Assembly: GCA_028386065.3 (NCBI GenBank)
Contig: JAKUCV010005661.1
Location: 37,805 to 101,804, forward strand
Length of the DNA: 64,000 bases
Direction of reading: 5' to 3'
From: Turnera subulata
Lineage: Eukaryota; Streptophyta; Magnoliopsida; Malpighiales; Passifloraceae
The notes beneath the pieces were generated by a model. It searched no databases and was not told where the DNA came from. It worked only from the letters and a program-made list of their open reading frames with translations. Below are positions 37,137-49,968 of this stretch, one piece after another. The translations under genes and the position numbers were made by a program. The number at the start of each line of letters is the position of its first letter. Position 1 is the first letter of the stretch.

Positions 37137-38332
37137 GGGTTGTCTGACAATTGATCTCTGAAACTTATAATACAGCCCTCCACAGCTTTCAAATGACATT
37201 TCAATTCATGGATAGGGTGCAGCCTTCCATCGCTGCACAATTTTCAAAATTAGGAGATTGCAGGATCATTGTTACTTGAGAAACCAGCAGGTCGGGCAAA
37301 GAACACGAGCAGAAGTTATTGACATAAATCTCCAAACTACAAAGATTAAATATTTTTTGTTGAACAGAGAGACACCCGACTTGGCATATTCTGAAACAAA
37401 ATTTCTCAAACAATCATGAAAATTGCAGAGCTCCATGAATTTGACTACCAAGGATAAATTCGGTTATCCACACCCAACTATTTTATCAATTCATCTTCTC
37501 CTCATGTTTCTGTTTCAACTCTGTTTCAAAAGCCTTCATTACCAAGCTCATACAAGCATTGTCAATCATCTACACCTCAAAGATTTTCTCACAAGCCCTG
37601 GGTGTACAAAACAGTATCACTCATCTACCTTAAGGCTTTTCCCCTCAGCTCTAAAGCACTTTTACAACGCCAATACAAGCACCAAAGAAGTTTTCTAGAC
37701 AACCACGTAAATGGTGCATATGCAGACAGCAAAGATGCAAATGCTCCACTAAAAACCACAAAATTTCACCTCCTCAGCTCTAACTCCCCCTGCATGCTTT
37801 TTTTCTTTCAAGTGTCCCATACCACCCTGCAGCTTTAACAACACCGCCAACAATTGAGTATGTGATCCAGACAAAGCAAAGTTCCATGATAGTACACCAC
37901 TAGGCTTCAACTCCAGATAAACCACATACAGACCAATCCTGGCAACTTTCTGTTCACCCTCACTAATTCCAGCCAAGACCAGAAGTAAAAGTGGAAAAGA
38001 ATACATCTTTCACTTCTAGACAGCAAGTCCTGATTGTCACTCATTAGACAACAAAATGGGTTTTATATATTATACACACATATGTAAGTTAAGAAGACCA
38101 CATTAAACAAAATTTTTAAAAAAGAAAAATTCTTTGACATGTTTTTTTTTTTTTCCGAGTGAATAATGAAACAACCATGTTAATCAGATCAAAGTTCCAT
38201 TCCAGTTAATATGAAACAAAGACGCATAAAACCAACCATAACAACTACACACAAAAAAAAGAAAAGAAAAATGAATAAGAGCGCAAATCCCAAGAAACAA
38301 AAGGTAAGAAGAAGTGAGACAGAAGAAGTACC

Positions 38333-38660
38333 AGGGAGGAAGTGAAGGAACCAACAGCAAAAGAAAAAATCTTGTTACTCTGCTATAAGGCTTCTAGTTC
38401 TCCTTCTTCGAAAGCAAAGCAAGATGGAGGTCGAAGAGAATGCAAATCACAACGAACCCACATCAAGAAAGGGACGTTAAAGTCAAACAAAAAAGGAGAA
38501 TATGTGTTTGCAGATCACTGGTGATGATGGTGGTGGTGGTGGTAATAGAGAGAAGACAAGAAAAACCCCATGAGAAAGAATTAATCTTTCTTTCTTTCTC
38601 TTGGGAGCAAGAGGAAGAGGAGAAAGAAAGAGAGAGAGAGAGGGGTGAGTTTCAAGTGGC
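38333..38660 (-). other. Non-coding first exon of the DUF863 gene
   Basis: CT-rich sequence on the minus strand ending in CTCCCTG followed by the splice donor GTACTT (38332-38331). A TATA-like CATAAAAAG lies at about 38681-38690. It contains an 18-codon upstream ORF (38571-38515) with seven consecutive His codons. Exon limits are inferred from composition and splice consensus. Confidence 0.55.
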
Positions 38661-41600
38661 TTGAGTGGGTATCATTTCTTTTTATGGTATTAATGTAAAC
38701 TTGGTGTCTTTTTCTTTCTTTTCTTTTCTCTTCTCCCTCTAATAAATAAAAGATCTTTGTGATTCCTTTCTTTTCCTTTTTTATAATAATATTTTTTATT
38801 TTAATATATATTATATAAATAAATTTCCTTTTGGTGCCAATGAGATTTGGGCTTTGTAAGGAGATGACAGTTTCAACTCAACTGCAAAAGCACGGTGGTG
38901 GTGGTTATTTAATGTGTCCTTTTGCTTCAATTTCTTTTTTACTATTTTGTCTCTTTAGTTAGGGTCCTTTTCCTTTAAGAAGAATGGTCCCATCACTCTG
39001 TCTATTCTACATATAGTTTTGCCGTACAAATTGAGATATTGCTTTGTTGGAATAATAAGAAATTCTTTTTTTCACTAATATGGGTTGGTCCAAATGATAA
39101 GTTATTTGATTATGTTCAAGTGAAATTTTGTATTTGAGTCTTTCTATATACAGAAAATTTTTATTCAAAAACTCACTCGCCAGGTACGCGACCCGAATCA
39201 AATCGAATTAGTCGGGATAAAGTTTTGGATACAAAAAGAAATTTATTTTTTAAATTTTTTGACTCTACAAATAAACAGAGCATGGCATGTGTGGTTGGAA
39301 ACTGTTTAGCTAGTTATAATTTGCATAAATACTGTTTAGCGAATAATGAATGATAAGAGTTGCTTACTCCCTTAGTGAATTAGTACCAATAATATAGTTT
39401 TGCTATGCGAGTCTTTGGCGTGGTGATTCTTACAAAACTTTTATAACCCAAATCATTTTTATAACAAAAGAAAATGTTGGCAATAATAGGATTTTATATT
39501 TGAATATATTAAGGAATCGAAAGAATGTCACAGGCTACTTTTCTTAATGCAGATATACAATGTTATAAGCCCAATAGTGGAGATATAATTCTACAAGATG
39601 CACTTGCAACTTGCAAGCATATGCTTGTTTAAGAATTTGATAACAAAAGCATATCTTTTCTTTCTTTAAATGAGACGATTTCCTTCCTCTTATTAGAGTT
39701 TAGCTTACCACTTTTGTCACAATCATCGATTGAGTGTTGAGCACAGATTAGGAAACAAGAGAAAAAAAAGGGAGAGAGAGAGAAAAAAGATTAATTAGTT
39801 ACTTAACTAGGAATTTATTCTTGTTATTTAATATTTCTAGTAAATAGCGGTAGAAAAAAAATTAGTTTACCTCGTCCGTCTATTGTACACGGGAATAATT
39901 TTAAGTTAAAATCACGAGATTACAATATTGTCTTTATTTTATCACCCTTTTTTAAACAATTTCCCTATTTTATTTTATTTTTAATTCCTAACAAGAGTTT
40001 AGCACCGATTAATTCAGATTGGACCGGGTTGCATACCTGTTTTGGTGGGTGTGTCTCCCAAATTTACTACTTAAATCCAATGGCATAATTTCAATTCTGA
40101 TCTCGAGATGTGCACAATCAAATACATCAGCTACCCAAAAAAAAAAAAAATCAGCTTATTAAGACAAAAATAAAAAATGAGATATAGTCCTGGGAGGCTG
40201 CAAAAGCTTGCAGGTCCCTTTCATGCTTTTTGCTTCCAGTTGTAAATAGAAAATGCCTAGATATAAGCAATATACTAAGCTAGTACTGCTACTGGTATTA
40301 ATTATGACAATCCATGAATTTAATGTATAGTGACATAACATAATTAATGTCAAAAAAATAACATAATTAATTCATTGATGCGATTTTATGGGGGAGTGGG
40401 TTTCTTGGTTTTAAGAGTTTTTCTTTCCTTTTTTTTTTTTTTCCTGATACAAAGTTCAAGCTTGTGTTGCGGGCTACATAAGTTTGGTACCTGCCATATG
40501 ATAAAAAATAATAAAAAAAAAGTTTAGCACATGCCTTTGGAAATGAAAAAAAAAAAAGAGAAGAAGTTTGGTAGATGCACCGTCCAGCACTCCTCTGTTC
40601 AGTAATTATGTTTAAAAACAAGAAGAATGTATACCAATTCGTTTGTGAAACCAATAAATCATATAATAAGCACCAATTTTATAATTTATAACAAATACAA
40701 TTTGGATTAAGAGAAAATATTTTTAGAACCTCTTCTGTAAATAGTTACTTTCAATTTTTGGATCTTAATTGTTATTCTGAAAGCAAGCACAGTTCATTTA
40801 CCTCTCATCATTTCTTATGCGTTAAATATACAATACATACAGAACTCAGATTATTAGATTGACAAAAACAAACAAACAAAAATCTAAAATTCACGAAGTT
40901 AATTAAGGTGGCTTATAATATATATTGTATTCAATCGTGAGGTCAGACCTTACCTGAAGTTGAAAAGAAATACTATAGTGGTATTGAAGTCGTCTCTCGA
41001 ATTTAAATACAAGGCGTAGCCTATAACGGAAGCAGAAATGTTTAAAAAATGACCATGACGGTTTGAGGATTGAAATTTAATTATTCAATAAGCAATACAA
41101 AAAATTCTGATTTAAAAACTAATGGACTAGCTAATTAGTAATTAGGCATATATATCATATTCAAGTGTGGACCATACCTACAAAATTAAGCATAGGAGTT
41201 GACAATAACAAAAGCAATGCTAATAGTTTTAATGAGAGATTATTTTAACCCGTAAAGAGTATACAAACAGATTTTTTTATTTTTATTTTTGGAGCACGGA
41301 TATATAAAGGGTGTATCATCATTAATGAATTGGCTGGCATGGTAGATATATTGATTCATTTTTTTCTTGGTGTAGATAAGGTGGGATTATTTATAGTCTC
41401 AAAAAAATTGTGTAGGGTCATACATGTCCCATATTCATCGTTTGATCCAATGTTTAACAGGTTGTCCATGATTATTAGGTCCTAGTCAGATTGATGTTCC
41501 TCCTATTATGGTGCAGTAGCTGACCCCATTTCTTTATGTAAAAAATAGTCTAGTAGTATATTATTTTTTTCTCTTTTTTGAGAATTAGTACAATTATTCT

Positions 41601-42242
41601 CAAATTTTTTACAGTATATTTAACTGATGTTCAACCAAATATATTTTGTATTTCAGATTTTACCTTATTATTTTTAAAAATCACAAAGATTCTAGCAATG
41701 CAAATAGATCAAGATCATAATTTAGCTGTCGAAGTTGTACGGGAAAGCCCGCACAAAAACATAATCTCAAACATTATGTTCTAGTAAATTTGCTAAGACA
41801 TTTTACAAGGATTTTATCTTTCGTATCTACCGGCCAAAAACAATCTTACGTATCAAACCATGAAACGGGCCATGCAGTGAGGTCAAGCTTAAATTATTAT
41901 AGTAAAATTTATACTTCATTAAATTAATAATTTAACTATCATGTTAAATATTTTAATAAGAAATGATAGAATTTATTTAAATGAAAAAATCATCAAAGAT
42001 TGAAAATCATTATCCTAGTTTTAAAATTCAATATGGTTATTCATAAAAATATAACTATTTTAATTATTCATAAAAATATAACTATTTTAAGTATAAGAAT
42101 AATTAAAATTTAAGAATAGGCTATCACACGTATATAAACCTACTTCTATGAAATATAATACTATTTTGCAATAATAAAACCAATTCTCACATCAATACGT
42201 AACCAAAAAAAAAAACTAACACCAAGATATACAGAAATTAAA
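38661..42242. other. Intergenic DNA, no gene seen
   Basis: AT-rich. At 39085-39160 TTGGTCCAAATGATAAG followed by GTATTTGAGTCTTT resembles the A and B boxes of a worn tRNA-derived SINE. At 40907-40996 lies a segment repeated at 53532-53622. At 42031-42090 a 25-bp doublet (TTATTCATAAAAATATAACT type) occurs. No coding region recognised. Confidence 0.5.
40907..40996. repeat. Dispersed repeat, copy 1 (partner 53532-53622)
   Basis: GTGGCTTATAATATATATTG through CAGACCTTACCTGAAGTTGA to GAAGTCGTCT matches 53532-53622 at about 85-90% by eye and in the same orientation. It is probably a piece of an unidentified transposon. Confidence 0.7.
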
Positions 42243-42562
42243 CGTTGGAAAATAGTTGGTCCACCCATAAGGGGTGCTCACTTAAGCCCAACCGGGGCCC
42301 AATTGGGGCCCAACTATGCTATATATAAGCCACCACAAAGGGGAGGCTAGTACACTTGTACAATAGACAACACAAATAACCTGCATACTGTAAACTAGGG
42401 ATTTAGACCGTGGAAACTAGGAGGCCGATCCGACATACTGTGACGGTCTCCACCGACCAGTAATCCAAGCAGCCGTGGCTACCGATCCTGACAACGCTTC
42501 CGCTTCACTTACAGATAAGTGTTCTTATCTTTGTTATATGTATACGTATATGAAATCCTTCA
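42243..42562 (+). repeat. Copia-2 5' LTR
   Basis: 320 bp, starting CGTTGGAAAATAG (the other LTR has TGTTGG) and ending CCTTCA. Contains TATATATAAG at about 42319-42329 as the likely LTR promoter. It differs from the 3' LTR by about three substitutions, a 1-bp indel, a 22-bp insertion made of duplicated GGGGCCCAA words and a 3-bp indel. Confidence 0.95.
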
Positions 42563-43931
42563 TTGGTAGCGGAGCCATCAGGCTTGTTTTCTGGTTGATT
42601 CTTTTTTTTGTGGAAAATTGGAATCATGTATGAATTATTTGTTTATACTGCTCTTGGATTGATTTGTTCAATTCTGTCCAAAACCGTTATTCGTACTGTA
42701 CAATTAATTTATATCGTTAATTAATTGGTCACGGTTTTGTATTTCACAAGAAAAAGAAATTGGTTGGTTTGATTAATCGATTTGCTTGAATCGTTATTCA
42801 TTTGTAGTATATTCTTTACTGGTTGCTCAAATCGATTAATCTGTGTAATTGATTGTGGACCAAAAAAAGATTGTAATATATATTTTTTTTGGTGAATAAT
42901 GGATATTTTTTTTGAAAAACACAAGAAGCCCATTACCCATCCCCATCACGCTGCACACGGCGGCGGACAGGGTACGGGATGCTGCAGACGGCGGCAACGC
43001 TCAAGGCGGCATAAAAAAGAGACCCCCACCCTCCTGTTTTTTTCCACTGCACACGGCGGCGGCAAGGACAGGGGCCGCTGCTCACAGTGACAGATCCAAC
43101 CGGCGAAGCAAGAACCGCAGCAGCGTCACATACGGTGGACGCGCGACGGCGGGGCGATTGCTTGCAGGGGCGATGGAGGCTCACGAGGCTGTGGTGCATC
43201 GACGAACACGTCGTCAACTGCGACTCCTGGGTAGCGACGGTTGAGCGAATCGAGGAGACGGCCAGAGCAGATGCTGGCGGCATTCGTCACTGTCGATTAG
43301 CTCCTCGCTTGTGCTTTCCTCTTCGTTCATCGTTGCTGGCTGGGACGGGCGACGCAGGTTGCAGGGGCGCGATTGGTTCGCGTGCCCGGCGGCACCCGCG
43401 GCTGACGAGACGGTGAGGAGTTGTCGACTGCGACCCGTTCGCATCTGCCCGTGGCGCTCGGCGCTGAGGTGGGAGCGGTTCCTCGCAGGCCATGCCGGCC
43501 CTTCTCGTCCTTCTCCGGCGGCGGTGGAGGTCCGCTCCAGTGGGAGCATAGGTGGGGGTACAAGGACCCCTGTTCCGGCGCACGTGCAGCAGCTCCGGTG
43601 GGAGCTTCTCCAGCTGGCGTCGGCGGCGGCTGTGTGTGTTCTTTTGTAGAGGATGATGCCTAGGGCATCCCTCTCAATCGAACGGCTGAGATAGGCTAAT
43701 CATGTGGTTGTGCGGATTTAAAAAAAAAACGAAAGAGGAAGGCTTTATGTAGCTGGGCTCTCGCATGTTTTTTTTGGGCTTATGTAGCCCAGAGAATTAA
43801 TTGGGTTGGATGCTTTTATGGGCTTTAGTAACCCATATTAATTGGACTGGACAATTTAATAGGCACAAGGCTTATCATGGACCAATTATTTAAGACATAA
43901 GGTCTTGTTAATTTTATTTTGTTTGGGCTAT

Positions 43932-44473
43932 ATTAAACATATGGTTTAATTAAAATTAATTTAGACATACGGTCTAAATTATTTTCTCTTTTATATGGCC
44001 TGTAAAAATAAAATTAACTTTTTTTTGACATATGGTCTAAATTATTATTTTTATTGGGTTTTGAAACCTAGTAAAAATGACTAAAGTCTATTGTTATTTT
44101 TTTTTAGAAAGAGACGGTCCTTTTTAGACATATGGTCTAAATTAAATTTCTTCTATTGACATATGGTCAAAGAAAATACAATAATGATGTTTTTTTAGAC
44201 ATATGGTCTAAAAATTAATTTTATTTTGGGTTTATGACCTGAATAAAATTAAATTGTCTATCTTAGACATACGGTCTAGGTAAGTTTTATTTTATGGGGT
44301 TATGGCCTAAATAAAATAAAATTAATCGAGACATAAGTCTAATATCATTATATTTGTTTTTTGGAAGAGATGATCGACATCAAAATATTTTTTTTTAGAC
44401 ACACGGTCTAAATAATTTTTTTTTTATATCTCATGACCTTAGTAAAATTTGTCTATGCTAGACATATGGTCTA
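43932..44473. repeat. Hairpin array with A-Y-A-Y-G loops in Copia-2
   Basis: At least nine hairpins with stems ending in C and loops ATATG, ATACG or ACACG: 43932-43950 (ATTAAAC stem), 43958-43980 (AATTTAGAC, 9 bp), 44123-44141 (TTTAGAC), 44156-44170 (TTGAC), 44192-44214 (TTTTTAGAC, 9 bp), 44264-44278, 44394-44412 and 44459-44473. They alternate with weaker ones of the type GGG-TTTATGA-CCT inside A/T-rich spacers. Confidence 0.85.
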
Positions 44474-44555
44474 ATCAAATTTTATTCTATGGCATACGGC
44501 TTAGAATAAAATTATGAAGGGTTACAATATTTTTCTTAATAGATCCAGATAAAGA

Positions 44556-45855
44556 AATTAGTCACATGGACTAATTCTTTTGACATAAATTTTGTGTTTA
44601 TATTTTATCACCAATAAAATACAATCCAAATATTTCTAGACCATTTTCTTTGTGAATTTGGCACGAGAAATATTTACCTAACGGTTCAAGCATGTGTAAT
44701 ACACGATTACCTGCTTTAATGTTAATTAGTTTAACATTATGAATTAGTTGCTAATTAGTTTAGCATCACATGTTAATTAGTTTAACATTGTTGGGTTGTT
44801 CAAAAAACTTATAATCCACATGGGATTATAAAATTGTGCTTGACAAATATGTTGTCTGGAGCATGATTAATGCTTAGCTGTGTTATTGGTTAAATTAATT
44901 TTCATTATGCATTCAACTTTAGAATGATGACTGGGAACATAGTGAACTTTCGACTCCGGGTTATGTATGTGATTATTAACTTAGCCAATCGAAGCTTAGC
45001 ATTATATATGTATGTATGTTGAACATTATACTTTAAGTGTGATCCTTTTGTGTATTTTATTACTGCTTCATGTGTATTGCCGCATAGCTCAACAAAATGT
45101 TGATGCTTAATGGCGATAATCATAAAATTTGGAATTTAGTATTCCAGTATGTGCTGGTAGAGCAAAAGTGCTCTTGTGATCATCAATGTAGTCATGAAAG
45201 TTGAAGACAGATCAGTATGACAAACCATACAATGCAAAGTACTGTTGCAATAAAAGTGTTGCAATGATGACCAAAAGGGTCATTTTCCAATGATGAAATT
45301 GGATAGTACGAATTGGTACTTTACTTTGTATGAGTTAGCAAACTTTGTGTTTGCGGCAGTTTTATTTTGTGTGTAACTGATATAATTCTTAGTGAATTAT
45401 AGACTCAGTAGTCACACATTATATTGTATGGAGAAGTGATACCTGATCAACGTTAAATCTCACATGGAGATTAAACATTTTGACATGTAAGTAGCAACAA
45501 TAAGGTGTTGCTTAAATACTCATATCATACAAGTTAGTCTTGTGTAACATATGAGATGTGATCTTACATGATAGAAGTCTTTTCTAACATGTCTTGGTTT
45601 TAGGAACCATACATGCTTTCATGAAAAATTATAAAATTGATTCTGGTTCAATTTTATATGGCTTTAGTCTTATTACCGAATAATGCTAGATTTGGTCATA
45701 CGGACCAACAGAGAATGCCAAGGTTAGCAAATAATGTTTGCTTCCTAGCATTATACAAGTAGAATTGTCTGCTTGCGAGTGTTATCTAGCTGATTATTGA
45801 CCATCCGGTAAAGTGATTGAAGCCAACTCTTCATTGTTATTTGTCCACCTGGACA
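44556..45855. repeat. Continuing hairpin series with unrelated stems in Copia-2
   Basis: Perfect stems, loop in brackets: 44556-44576 AATTAGTC (ACATG), 44717-44739 TAATGTTAA (TTAGT), 44809-44831 TTATAATCC (ACATG), 45267-45283 ATGACC (AAAAG), 45338-45354 GCAAAC (TTTGT), 45381-45401 TATAATTC (TTAGT), 45456-45472 AATCTC (ACATG), 45595-45609 TGGTT (TTAGG), 45631-45657 ATAAAATTGA (7-nt loop), 45692-45708 TTGGTC (ATACG), 45726-45742 AGCAAA (TAATG), 45842-45855 TGTCC (ACCT). Further ones lie at 48511-48529 AATTATC (AGACG) and 48570-48584 ATGAC (ATAAG). Confidence 0.85.
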
Positions 45856-48800
45856 TCTGCGGGTCCATTCACGTTTGGACTAGGCAAAAGCATGTAATTC
45901 ATCATTTTATTCATTATGCCCAATTATATCTGTTTAATTTTCTATTTTTGAGGCATTAAGTTGTTTCTAAAGCTATATGAGCTTAATAGAAAATTATCTA
46001 GATATGAAGATACAAGATCTTTACGTTAATTGTGATCGTTTTATCGATCCAATCAGTTGGGCATGTAATGAAAGGATATAGTGCATTGATTGACTATTCC
46101 TAAAAATCTATAATAAAATGTGTTATAGGGTGACATGATGGAATGCTTCTGTAACGGTTAAGTAAACGAGGGCGCAAACCTTATTGCCACATGGGTAATA
46201 TTTAATTGGTTGCTGCCTATATACTTAACAATATGCCTATATAGTTAGTTACAACTACTCTGCATGTGTTGTAGACAAGAATGCTACCCACCAAGTGTTT
46301 TAGTAACCTTGGAAGTTGTGTTGCTTATACATATTATTTCTCTCTGGCAAGATGTGCCTTCAGAGGTAGACAAATGCCTTATGAGATACTCACTAAACCT
46401 CAAGGGTTATATGTTTATAAGCCAGCAAAATAGTGGGAGTGTAACTGAGTATAAACCACAAGATGTCACATCCTTTGTGAATGAGTTTCCTAAAAGGGTG
46501 AGGTAGGTTAAGGCCTATCTTTATTTGAGGAAGAGGATTAAGACGTGCAAGGATTACTTTATTCGAGTGGGAGTTTTTTTTACAGATGATGAATTAGTTT
46601 CTCATCAATAAACTTCCTCATCATCAAGTCCGAATAAAAGTAATCTTGTTGTTCCAAGTGGGAGCGATAAAGATAGATCTTGTTCTAAGTGGGAGCGAGA
46701 TTAGCGTTTTAATCCTAGTGGGAGTCATGTTGATCCAAATGGGAACAACATACCTGAATCATAATTAAGTGTGATTCTCATAAAATATTGTCGTTGATGA
46801 TTTGACATCAAAGATAATGGGTCTTTTATGATATTCCTACAAGATGAGCCTATAAGAGGCTTCCTCAAAATCCTTCTAAGGATTTGGACAAGGCACTTGA
46901 AGAAAAGGAGTCAATGAGAGTCAATAAAGTTTAAGAACTAGTTGATCTCATTGAAGGACATAATGCTATTGGGAACATATGTGTTTTCAAAAGTAAACTT
47001 AAGGCTTGTGGCATAGTTGAGAAATTTGAGACTCAACTAATAGGTAAAAATATACATCACAGAAAGAGATAGATTACAAGAGTCAATCTCGATTTCTGTG
47101 AGTTTTACCTATGTATGGATGTTTCTAGCTATTATTTCAAACTTATATCTTGGATTACGTCAAACGGATGTAATAATGCCTTTCTCATTGGAGGTAGAAT
47201 GAAACAGATTGTGTTTCATTGAAGAGGACCACGAACACATATGGTTTGTAGGCTTTGAAGTCTAGATTGATCTTCTAATCCTCAAGGCATGTACCAAGTA
47301 AGTTTGTAATTTACATATAGTATGTATATGACATACTTATAGCTAGAAATGATATGGAGTTGATCAACAAGGTAAAGAACCTAGTTGTTATCTCAATTGA
47401 GATAGATGATATGGATAAAGATTGTATATAAACTTGAAATTAAGATTTCAAGATATTGTTTCAAGATATTATTGTATTTCACGTAAGAGAATTACAATAA
47501 TAAAGCTTTGGAATAATACTATATACATCAAAGTAACCATATCTAAACTCCTATCAGTAAATGCCATATTTTGAGAAGTCATGTGTCATAAAACTCCAGA
47601 TGAGAGTGATAAATAAGCCAAGTTTCATAACGGAGCGCAGTCAGAAGTTTGTTGTACGCTGTGGTGTATGATAAACTAGATATTGGTTAAGAAAATGGCT
47701 TAACAGATAGATGTCAATCCGACCTAGGCATAGCACATTACAAGCAGTTAAAAAGGATCATGGGATGTCTAAAGAAGTCTGCTGATTACATTTTTTTGTC
47801 ACCAAGTAAGGAGATGTCCTTCTTGGTTGAGTATACAAGCCTGGATCATGGAAAAGATCTAGATGGTAGAAAAGTCTACATCTAGATATATGCTCTTACT
47901 AAATGATGGCGCCATATCATAAAGTAGTAAGAAATGATCATGTGTATTCTTTTTTGCGATTGATGCTAAATGTGTAGCTCTCGCTTCAGCAGTATAAAAG
48001 TTATTTGGTTGAACAAGTTCTTGGATTATATAATGGATAATGCATAGGACACTGATCTAGTGTTAGTCAACTATGACAGTGAGGTTGCAATTTCCATTGC
48101 CAAGAATGGTTAGTTTTACCAAATAAGTAGACATCCGATACAACTATGCAGATGGCATTGTTGTATGCAAGGTTGTGAATGTGAAGTATCTGTCTATAAG
48201 AGACAAGTGATCAGATGCACTGTTTAAGCCTTTACCTTGGGATGTGTCTGTGGAACACATTAGGTATTAAAATTGTGTAGGCTTAAGTACTTCACTTTAT
48301 GCTTATTATTTTCCCAAAGTTCACAACCTGTGTTTAATGTTCATGCTATCACATAAGTTGATTTGCATACATACATATGGATGAATGTTATGTACATTCT
48401 TCATTTATTTTGTTTAAGAGTATGTCGAGTAGACATGAGGTTAGCCCTCTCACACGGGTAACCGCCTCCTTATCTTAGTGATAAGTGGAGATGAGACAGA
48501 TTTTAAGCAAAATTATCAGACGGATAATTTGAGAGCTTGTGGCTTAAAATCATAAATGTCGACTATATAATGACATAAGGTCATTTTTAATGGTGGAATA
48601 CGTTCACCAAGTCTACTTAGTGGGCCAGATGTGAGTTCAAGTTGATGTGTAGATCGAGGAACTCAGATTTGGACACATATGGTGTCTAGATATCATCTGT
48701 ACAGCATTCCATATGGGAAAGACATACGCTCCACGGGAAAGGAGAAAATGCTGTAGCACATGTTTCATACCATGTGTGCGTTTTGCCGACCAAACGGGTT

Positions 48801-49359
48801 TACATAAGTTCAATCTCCGCTTACTGTTGTGTGAGACCCAGAGCCTTTATGGTGGCTCGATTGTGTACCCTCAGGACTCCGATCAGATATTTAAGATTCA
48901 GCTTAATGTTTGCTATCTTAGTGTGTTGCTAAAGGACCATGGACACTGATTCGGTCTGGCGGGACATGTCTAGAAAAGCAAGTTAAGTTGAGTTAACGGG
49001 ATCGTGAGAAGAGGAAGATCATTGACCGAAATCACATTAGTTTGTATTCACCGGTGCACCAATTATGACATACGGTTATAATTGTGAATACAATGTATTT
49101 TTAAAAGAGAGATCTTCGGCAGATTTCTAATGTGATTTATGATCTAGGGTACTTGCATACTTTTTGATCTACTTGCAGGTTTCTTCTGGATGAGAGGCTA
49201 TATATTCCTAACAGATGTATAGCATTTAGCTCTCACTGTATGCTGGTCGCACGGTTCTACTTCCCTGTATGGATGTTTGCAGTTTCTGATGAGAATCTGT
49301 TTCTCATGATTGTGTTTATGAGCACTCCCATTATACTCCCATTATGTGTGAGTGGGAGA

Positions 49360-49653
49360 TGTTGGAAAATAGTAAGTCCACCCATAAGGGTGCTCACTTA
49401 AGCCCAACTATGCTATATATAAGCTACCACAAAGGGGAGGCTAGTACACTTGTACAATAGACAACACAAATAACCTGCATACTGTAAACTAGGGATTTAG
49501 ACCGTGGAAACTAGGAGGCCGATCCGACATACTGTGACGGTCTCCACCGACCAGTAATCCAAGCCGTGGCTACCGATCCTGACAACGCTTCCGCTTCACT
49601 TACAGATAAGTGTTCTTATCTTTGTTATATGTATACGTATATGAAATCCTTCA
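49360..49653 (+). repeat. Copia-2 3' LTR
   Basis: 294 bp, TGTTGG...CTTCA; partner of 42243-42562. TATATATAAG near 49414. Confidence 0.95.
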
Positions 49654-49968
49654 AACTGCACTCTTAACGTATAGAACTATAGGTTCGTATAAAAAAAAAA
49701 AAACGTATAGAACTACAGATACCAAAACCTACAATGTTGATTTATAGTAACTTTAAATAATGTACAAGACGATATTTTTTAAACATAAGTACACATAGAC
49801 CTTTACAAATTACAATCCCAATAGATATAGATTCCTAAGCCCAATATAACTAAGTTTAGTTTGACATGCCTATGCATGTGGAATTTTTCCCTTTTCAACT
49901 ATTTCATTTAAACCAAATTCTCGTGGAAATTTTTCCTTCTCAACTATATATTTCATTCAAAACGAATT
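49654..49968. other. Flank between Copia-2 and the DA1-like remnant
   Basis: No gene. Contains a short near-repeat of AACGTATAGAACTA (49666 and 49704) separated by an A-run. Confidence 0.5.

Larger units (their letters stand above)
42243..49653 (+). mobile_element. Copia-2: young but defective Copia-type LTR retrotransposon
   Basis: 7.4 kb, plus strand. LTRs at 42243-42562 and 49360-49653; primer site TTGGTAGCGGAGC directly after the 5' LTR (42563) and purine tract AGTGGGAGA directly before the 3' LTR. Order inside: AT-rich leader, GC-rich non-coding stretch (42930-43660), hairpin arrays (43930-45860), decayed pol. Recognisable pol traces: GNDMELINKVK of the reverse transcriptase (about 47345-47380), DLDGRK and VALASAV of RNase H (about 47855-47995) and SDALFKPLPWDVSVEH near the end (about 48210-48255), all in frames broken by many stops. 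No clear target duplication: AAACG before and AACTG after. Confidence 0.9.

Noticed and set aside
42933..43663. Overlapping frames in the GC-rich stretch of Copia-2
   Set aside because: Same reason; no gag motif found there.
43932..44473. CRISPR-like or satellite array
   Set aside because: Plant nuclear retroelement; spacers are not unique inserts between identical repeats and stems differ in sequence.
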